Of a stretch of DNA of 11,548 nucleotides, positions 1 to 7,044 are shown piece after piece. Below the pieces are notes generated by a model. That model worked only from the letters and a program-made list of their open reading frames with translations. It had not been told where the DNA came from and searched no databases. The DNA is from Dunaliella salina (Eukaryota > Chlorophyta > Chlorophyceae > Chlamydomonadales > Dunaliellaceae). A program made the translations under genes and the position numbers. Where the stretch lies: assembly GCA_002284615.2 (NCBI GenBank), contig MU069675.1:323207-334754 (forward strand), in the 5' to 3' direction. The stretch's first letter is position 1; every line of letters starts with the position of its first letter.

Positions 1-95
<95 letters not shown>
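1..95. repeat. (AC)n microsatellite at window edge
   Basis: An uninterrupted AC dinucleotide tract runs from the first base and so is truncated by the window. It ends in ACACAG followed by GGATGG. That resembles the (CA)n-to-exon junction at 7050-7052, but no recognisable protein follows here. Confidence 0.98.
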
Positions 96-97
<2 letters not shown>

Positions 98-149
98 GAT
101 GGAGTCCTGGACATCTGTGCTGTCTGACCTCCAGAAAATGAGCATGCCC

Positions 150-1006
150 CTCGCACAACAATTAGCATGTGCGAATGTTATCATGCTTGCATCTTGCCTT
201 TCCCCCACTCCCTCTGCATCTGGGGTCAAGCATATGGGCATGCTGCTCGCGCACAAGAACACGCATGCGCGAATATGCGCATTCATGCATCCTGCCAGCA
301 GGCATGCTACCCCTGCCTCTGATATCCAGCATACGAGCATGTCATGTGCACAAAAACGCGCATGCGCGAATGTGCACATTCGTGCATCCTGCCTGCAAGG
401 TTGTGCTCCCTCTGCATCCACCCCTGGCACGCGCAGCTCAGCAGTTGTTCAGATGCAAAGGTCGCTGTCTGCTCCCTTGGCATCAAGCCCAGGCACGCGT
501 CTATGAGCTCATGCACGCCTCTGGTCCTGCCTGCAGGCCTTGGCTCCCCCTGCATCCGCCCCTGGCGTGCGCAATTCAGCATGTTGTGATGAGAAACACC
601 TGTCTTTTCCCTCAGCATCAATCCCAGGCAGGCACAAATTCCCTTGAAAACGCGCCTGTCTGCTCCCTCAGTATCAATTCAGGCAGGCGCAACTTAGCAA
701 TTTCCGATGAAAACGCGCCTGTCTGCTCCATCAGCATCAGCCCCAGGCATGCACCTGAGAGCTCATGCACGCCTCTGGTCCTGCCTGCAGGCCCCTGCTC
801 CCTCTGCATCCGCCCCTGGCATGCGCAATGCAGCATGTTGTGATGAAAAAGCACCTGTCTTCTCCCTCAGCATCAGCCCCAGGCATGCACAACTCAGCAT
901 GTTATGATGAAAACGCACCTGGAGCAGCGTGCTGTTTCGGTATAAGCCCCAAGCGGGTGCCTTGCATGCTGCCCAGGGCGGCACCAAATAGATGCAACCC
1001 TCAATA
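150..1006. repeat. Degenerate tandem array of ~250-bp modules
   Basis: Diverged copies of one module recur. The phrase GAGCTCATGCACGCCTCTGG begins at 505 and again at 759 (spacing 254). Each copy is followed by CCTGCAGGCC, CTGCATCCGCCCCTGGC, and CAGCATGTTRTGATGA. Inside the module a shorter unit of about 63 bp repeats: AAAACGCGCCTGTCTGCTCC at 647 and 710, with related copies near 590 and 850. The block at 917-1000 matches 1402-1485 and 1627-1705, so this array continues into the one after the inserted MITE. Several open frames exist on both strands but have no recognisable protein character. The array is either intronic or intergenic; I cannot tell which. Confidence 0.8.
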
Positions 1007-1266
1007 CTGTACAGCTACGTGAACATTACACATTATGCATCTTTTTTCAAGGGTTTGTAATGCAAAATGGGGTTCTTCAGGGGGATGCGTAAAGGTGCAG
1101 GATCGGGGAAATTACTCTGTGAAGGCAAGAAAGGTGCATAACATAGGGTGTGTAACAAAACATGCATAATCCTAAAAAAAATTTTGAGCAGGGTGCATAC
1201 TGATGCAGAATGGAGAAATCCAATTGCTGAAAGAAGGGGTTGCAAACTAGTCATGGAGCTGTACAG
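1007..1266 (+). mobile_element. MITE copy 1 (260 bp, TIRs, TA target duplication)
   Basis: The ends are inverted: CTGTACAGCTACGTGAAC on the left and the reverse complement CTGTACAGCTCCATGAC on the right (first 10 bp perfect). TA flanks it at 1005-1006 and 1267-1268. The host sequence is a tandem repeat whose other units lack the insertion. AACCCTCAATA/element/TATGCGCCC here corresponds to uninterrupted AACCCTCTATATGCGCCC at 1481-1497, and to a third unit near 1800-1815. The interior resembles the copies at 7221-7447 (reverse complement) and 8512-8707, for example AAAATTTTGAGCAGGGTGC followed by ACTGATGC. There is no transposase open frame, so it is a non-autonomous element. TA duplications point to the Tc1/mariner/pogo group; that assignment is inference. 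Confidence 0.85.
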
Positions 1267-1993
1267 TATGCGCCCATGGACACTGTGCATATTTCCATAG
1301 CAGATCATTCCCTATGAGCTCATGTACGCTTCTGCCTGCAGGCCTGCTCCTACTGCGTCCTCCCCCGGCATGCACAGATCAGCATGTNATGGTGGAAAAG
1401 CACCCGGAGCGGACTGCTCTCTCAGCATCAGCCCCAGGCATGTGCCATGCATACTGCCCAGGGCAGTGCCAAACAAATGCAACCCTCTATATGCGCCCAT
1501 GGGGCACTGTGCATATTTCCATAGCAGATCATTCCCTATGAGCTCATGTACGCTTCTGCCTGCAGGCCTGCTCCTACTGCGTCCTCCCCCGGCATGCACA
1601 GATCAGCATGTTATGGTGGAAAAGCACCTGGAGCGGACTGCTCTCTCAGCATCAGCCCCAGGCATGTGCCATGCATACTGCCCAGGGCAGCGCCAAACAG
1701 ATGCAACCAGATGCAGCCAGATGCAACCAGAGTACAATAAAGAAAGAAAAGCTATGCATGCCAAGCCTGGCTACTTGCATCAAGGACAGAACAGGTGCAA
1801 CCCTCTATATGCGCCCATGGGACACTGTGCATGTTTCTATAGCAGGTCATTTCCTTCGGTGTGCTCATTTACACCTCTACCTGCAGGCCTGCTGGACACC
1901 GTGGATGATTCCATAGCAGATCACTTCCTATGAGCTCATGTGCGCCCCTGTCTGCAGGCCTGCTCCCTCTGCATCCGCCCCCGGGCAGCGTTT
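1267..1993. repeat. ~224-bp tandem array
   Basis: Two nearly identical copies and one partial copy share a 224-bp period. CCTATGAGCTCATGTACGCT starts at 1311 and 1535, and GCGCCCATGG occurs at 1270, 1493 and 1811. The second unit carries about 94 extra bases (roughly 1699-1800). The third is truncated and drifts into the 97-bp array near 1994. The N at 1388 aligns to T in the second copy. Open frames through this stretch are by-products of the repeat. Confidence 0.88.
1698..1731. repeat. 10-bp minisatellite (CAGATGCAAC x3)
   Basis: Three consecutive CAGATGCAAC/CAGATGCAGC decamers sit at the start of the extra segment in the second 224-bp unit. They probably arose by slippage on the GCCAAACAGATGCAACC end of the parent unit. 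Confidence 0.85.
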
Positions 1994-3105
1994 GGTCAAC
2001 GCGTGCAAGACCTTCTTCCGCTCTGCCAGCATCCATGTAAGTCTGAAACATGTAAGAATGTGTTCTGCATGCGTTGACTGACGTGCGCCTGGTCAATGCC
2101 TGCAAGACCTTCTTCCACTGTGCCAGCATCCATGGAAGTCTGAAAGAAGTAGGAGTGTCTTCTGTATGCATTGACTGACAAACCCTCGGTCAACACGTCC
2201 TAGGTGCTCCTCTGCTCTGCCAGCATTTTGTGAGTCTGAAAGATGTAAGAATGTGTTGCATGCATTGACTGACGTGCGCCCTCCTGGTCAATGCCTGCAA
2301 GACCTTCTTCCGCTCTGCCAGCATCCATGTAAGTCTGAAAGAGTGTAAGAGTATGTTCTGTACGCATTTGACTGACAAACGCCCGGTCAACTCATCGAAG
2401 ACCTTCTTCCGCTCTGCCAGCATCCATGTAAGTCTGAAGAGTGTAAGTGTGTGTTCTGCATGCATTGACTGACGTGTGCCTGGTCAACTCAGCCAAGACT
2501 TTCTTCCGCAGTGCCAGCATCCATGTAAGTCTGAAAGAGTGTGAGAGTATCTTCTGCATGCGTTTACTGACTGATGCACGGTCAACACGTCGGTGGCACT
2601 CCTCTGCTCTGCCAGCATCCATGAAAGTCTGAAAAATGTAAGAATGTGTTCTGCATGCGCTGACTGACGTGCGCCTGGTCAATGCCTTCAAGACCTTCTT
2701 CCACTGTGCCAGCATCCATGTAAGTCTGAAAGAGTGTAAGAGTGTGTTCTACATGCATCGACTGACAAATGCCCGGTCAACTCGTCAAAGACGCTCCTCT
2801 GCTCTGCCAGCATCCATGTAAATCTGAAAAATATAAGAATGTGTTCTGGATGCGTTGACTGACGTGCGCCTGGTCAATGCCTGCAAGACCTTTTTCCACT
2901 GTGCCAGCATCCATGTAAGTCTGAGAAGTGGAAGAGTGTGTTCTGCATGCGTTGACTGACGTGCGCCTGGTCAATGCCTGCAAGACACTCTTCCGCCTCT
3001 GCTGACATCCATGTAATATGACATAATGTATTTTGTGTGCATTGACTGAAATGCACCTGGTCCACGCATGCAAGGTGCTCTGCCGCACCACCAGTATCCA
3101 TGTAA
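1994..3105. repeat. 97-bp tandem array, 12 units with dimeric order
   Basis: Units begin with GGTCAA (GGTCCA in the last) at 1994, 2091, 2188, 2286, 2385, 2482, 2580, 2677, 2775, 2872, 2969 and 3059. Spacing is 97-99 bp, with 90 bp before the final, decayed unit. Each contains TCTGCCAGCATCCATGTAAGTCTGAAA or a variant, then a TGTGTTCTGCATGCGTTGACTGA tail. The bases before GGTCAA alternate between a GTGCGCC type and a CAAACGCC type, giving a roughly 195-bp dimer. Six units carry a perfect GTAAGT and one carries GTGAGT. 97 is not a multiple of three, so no single reading frame runs through the array. Confidence 0.93.
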
Positions 3106-3566
3106 TCAGAGTTGTCTAATTCTGTACAAAAATCCAGTTTACATAAGCATTTTGGCTGGGAAAAGAAAATGTGTTTGGCGCATACATATGGAATGGGCCA
3201 ACCCTGTATGTAAGTAAATCTACTTGGCAGGCAAGCCCACAACCTGAAATTGATGACAGGCATGTTGATTGATTGATTGTTGCTGTATTATCTTGCAGCG
3301 CAGATGTAATTCCCTTTCCTGAAAGGCGCGCTTTTCACCTCAGAATTACAGTGGGAATAAAAAGAGTGCTTGGGTGCTGTGCGCCTCAACACGTTTGCAG
3401 CAAGAGGTCTGATTCATATTTTGCTTTTCTGTGTGGCACGCGCTTACATGCTTGCTGGCTGGTAGCAATTGGTCTGAGCATTAAAATTCGTAAACTGCGG
3501 TTCATTGGCTAGCTGCGAATTATCCTCACTGCATATTTTTGAAACGCACATGAACTTAATTTGCAG
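3106..3566. other. Non-repetitive stretch before first P450 exon, no gene seen
   Basis: This stretch is AT-richer and mostly unique. It holds a short (TTGA)n run near 3264-3277 and a possible acceptor, TTATCTTGCAG, ending at 3298. The frame after that acceptor does not resemble P450 sequence. The stretch ends in the clear acceptor TTAATTTGCAG at 3556-3566. It is most likely intron. Confidence 0.55.
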
Positions 3567-3674
3567 ACTGGCAGCAAGTGGTCGCGCATCTCCATGCTGC
3601 TGCCTGAGCTTTCACCCATTTGGGCGCGCCTCTCACATGCTTACCCAGACAAGCCCCTGCTGGACCAGTGGGAC
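3567..3674 (+). CDS. P450 exon a (F-G region)
   Basis: This 108-nt exon has acceptor TTTGCAG and donor GTAAGT. It encodes 36 residues beginning TGSKWSRISMLLPELSP and ending PLLDQWD, with phase 0 at the 3' end. Hydrophobic and proline-rich character fits the segment between helices F and G of P450s, where membrane contact and substrate entry occur. It joins in frame to the exon at 5950. The exon carrying the preceding residues was not identified. Confidence 0.8.
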
Positions 3675-6600
3675 GTAAGTACATGCAATGGTTTTTGAAA
3701 TGAAATGTCTAGTTGGGTTCCAAGCAGTTTTCAACATGTTTTTGCTAACGATTCCTTTTCTAGCATGCATGCAAATAGACATGGGCGTGTTGCATGGATT
3801 GCATTTTTTTTCTTGTCTCTTTGCGCATAGGTGTGTTGCCACCCATCTTTCGGGTATTTTTTCCTCTCGCCGTAAGGACAAACCTGTGAGTTGTATCATA
3901 TATTATCTGTCCTGGAGTAATTTTATCTCATAGAGCTTGGTGGCTGCAAGCTTGCTTTAGCTGATGAATCCACTTTGAGGTCCAAAGTTGACGATTAAAT
4001 ATGTCTTCAATGCACACTGGAGTCCGCCACAGACTCATACTCTTTCAAGTGAAGGTCAGAAGTCGAGATGCCATCCAGGGGGTAAAAAAGCCAAGCTGTC
4101 CTGGGTCCTTGTGCATGTTGCATGGGTTGAATGTCGTTGCTTTCCTGTGGAGAATCGCAGAGGGGGGCAACGGGCCTATTTGCCAGATATGCTCTTTTCC
4201 AGTTGTCTCTCTCAAATCTAACATGCCAGCCATTTTGATTTCGTCCAATATCATGTTAACCGAAAATTGATAAAATTGGAGTTCCCCAGATTGCTTTCCT
4301 GGCCTCAGGTCACGCCAAAATGGCATATAACTCCACCCTGGGACCGATTTCCTCCCCCAAAATGTTTTTAATCAGTTTTACACAATGTGCTAATGTCCTG
4401 CACATTCAAAAATAGGAAAGAAGGTCAATTTTTGACCTTTTAGGCACCCCTATGGCCAGATTTTCTCTAATGGAAATGGCCCAAATTCTGTAACTCACCA
4501 GCCACTGGGTCTTTTCACTCTATTGTTCTTGCAATGATATTCTTTTATTATAAGGTCTCCAAATCACTAAACATCACCCAATGTGGTGCAGTGGATGATC
4601 TGGAATGGAGATTTGGTGGTAAAAACTAGGGTTCACGCCGCAGCAAATTAGGCATGTGTGCCAAAACTGGGAATTCATAAACATTAGTGTTGCAGAAAGC
4701 TCTGGCTATCAGAGGATGCCAAGGTTGAAAATTCCCAGTATTGGGACATTTACGATAGGAGCATCCCCAAAACAGGCAATTTCAGGCCTCCGTTGCCCCC
4801 CTCTGGGAGAGTCATCCTCTTTTCCCCAGGTCAAGAAGGTGGTTGCTAGAAAGAGCCCAAAACAGTGCAGGGTGTTTGGAATCACGATCCTGAAGGTCAA
4901 TTGTCCTCGATTTCTCTGTATCAGACTGGCCAGGTCCTCATCCTTTGCATCCACCTTCTTTTTTCTTTTGGGGCATGTTTATGTAATTTGTGTTTCCCTC
5001 ATGATCTTACACCATGTCTTCTCACCTTGACGTGTTCTATTTCCACATTTTGTTACAAATTGATTACTTTGCCAAATTCTATTTCCATACTTTGATTAGA
5101 TTGCCGTGTTCACTTTCCACGTTTTGATTACCTTGCCATCTTTTATCTCACATTTTGTTATGCTTTGATGACATAGTGCTCAACTAGATTAGCGCTCATT
5201 CCGCCTTACATGTGGCAAGATGAAGCAATTCATCAGCACTGCATGTACTGCACTGGCATTGCCTTTCCTATTCTGGCTCCTTTTTCAGGCAGTAACCAAA
5301 TGTACTCTGGTTGCATCATTGAATGTGATGTACACGCACCGGCTACCCTACCATGTTCTATTGCCTAATGGGGAAATGCCTGCTCTACTGGGAGCAATGC
5401 TTGCCTCACTTTCTTTGCCCTTGGCCTCTCTCCTTGGCCATGCCTTGCCTCTAGCTTTTGTGCATAATGAGCCATGACGATGAGCCATTGCGTGCAATGA
5501 GCAGCCATTCCAGAGATCGCTCACAAAAGCGCCCGCAATTTTTCCATGTGGTCTCTTTCACCATCTTTAGACCCAAATTGTCATCTTAGGCACAAGCGCG
5601 GCTTACCATGTCCTAGGATTCTTTTGCTCACTGCCCACACCTCTGATCTTTTTTTGCAGGCATTGGAGTCCATACAAATGACAGGCGAGATCCTTGAACA
5701 ATGGATTCAGGTATTTTGTTCCCCATTTCCTTGCTTCGTTTGCAGGCGCACAAGGCCCTACAAAGAAAGGCAAAGTATCCTTGAGAGAAACACAGCCAAA
5801 ACTATCACTCCTCTGTGTTTCTTTACAGGCGCGCAAGGCCATCCTGGACACGACCAAGGCCCTCATTGAAGGCTGTAGGCAGGGTTTTTCTTTTCTTTCC
5901 TTGAACACCATATCCAAGCTCACTTCCCATTTTCTTGCTCCTTTTTCAGGCGCGCAAGGCTATCCTGGAAACAAGCAAGGCCCTCATCGAAGGCTGGAGG
6001 CAGCACGCTGAGGGTGGTGCTAATGGGGCAGATGCTGGCACAGGTGAATACATCCCTGCATTTATTCAATAGCTATTGAGCGCGCCATGAGTTATCCTGT
6101 GTGAACGAACAGAAAGGTACATGCAGGATTTGGCAAACAGCCTCACCAGCAATCAACAGCTGTTGCTCTCGAATGAATGGATTAGAATGTGGGTGAGCAA
6201 GCAAGCTTCATAAGTGCACAATGCCTCAGCACGGACTGCCAGGTCTGTGCAGGTGGCAGGAATAGCGCCCTCTTCCTTGAGGTCCATGGTTGTGAGGCAA
6301 TTGCATTTCAAGCCTTATTAAGTGGTAGGCAAGCAAGCAAGGGGTGTGAGGTTCGTCTCAAAATAATTGACATGGGAAAATTTCCCAAGAAAAAGCAGTG
6401 AGGATTTCGTGCTATGAAGAGCAGGGGTGGGTCATACTCAGGCTTGAAAAGAGCCGTGCGTGTTTGAACGCGCGAAATATGTGCATGTCGCACACAAACG
6501 CACATAGTGCGATTGGCATTGTGGGCATGTCAGGTAATTGCATTTAAAGCATATGCATTTCAGCGTCAGTTTTTTCGTTGCGCGAAAATATGCAGTTTCA

Positions 6601-6958
6601 TCTAAAACCCATTCTCTGATGAAGAGGATGCTTGAATCCCTGATGTACAGCCGACAGCCCACAGCCATCCGTATTAAAGATGCATGCGTATTGACAAGTC
6701 CTTTGCCTTCACATGGTTGATGCATTCCCATCAATCCTTTGCGACATCAGCTGATGTGCCCCATTTGTTTCAGGTCAGATTCACAGAAGATGGTAATTTT
6801 GTCACGCCTTACAGTTAAGTCACAGCACTCAAATGACAATGCGCGATTGCTGATGCAACAGCCTTCAACGACCCTACCATTTGCCTGAGCTTAAGCAATC
6901 CTTGGCATCAGTATGGCATCAGTAAGTCTGACCACATTTTTGTAATCTGTTTTCATAG

Positions 6959-7044
<86 letters not shown>

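Larger units (their letters stand above)
3675..5949 (+). other. Intron between exons a and b (2.3 kb)
   Basis: This interval is bounded by GTAAGT and CTTTTTCAG. It is mostly AT-rich and without coding character, apart from the duplicated exon copies at its 3' end. It also holds a possible foldback pair (4158/4790), a perfect 8-bp palindrome AAGGTCAA/TTGACCTT at 4421-4439, and a short AT-rich repeat at 5034-5170. If the exon at 5660-5710 is used, this becomes two introns. Confidence 0.65.

Noticed and set aside
99..506. 135-residue open frame beginning just after the (AC)n tract
   Set aside because: It is rich in CAS/HA-type repeats reflecting the underlying DNA repeat, has no domain, and overlaps equally open frames on both strands.
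1994..3105. CRISPR-like array
   Set aside because: Units are 97 bp and similar along their whole length, with no unique spacers. The context is an intron-containing eukaryotic gene.
1869..3263. Overlapping reverse-strand open frames with recurring DAGRAEEGL-like and DLHGCWQS-like phrases
   Set aside because: They are translations of the 97-bp array in changing frames. The period is not a multiple of three, so the phrases switch frame from unit to unit and no continuous repeat protein exists.
3299..3512. Possible upstream P450 exon after the TCTTGCAG acceptor at 3298
   Set aside because: The open frame has no resemblance to P450 sequence before the F-G region and no convincing donor that fits the phase of the exon at 3567.
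4045..4326. Reverse-strand open frame as a transposon gene fragment
   Set aside because: It shows no transposase or reverse-transcriptase motif. Similarity is only to the possible inverted partner near 4790, in a non-matching frame.
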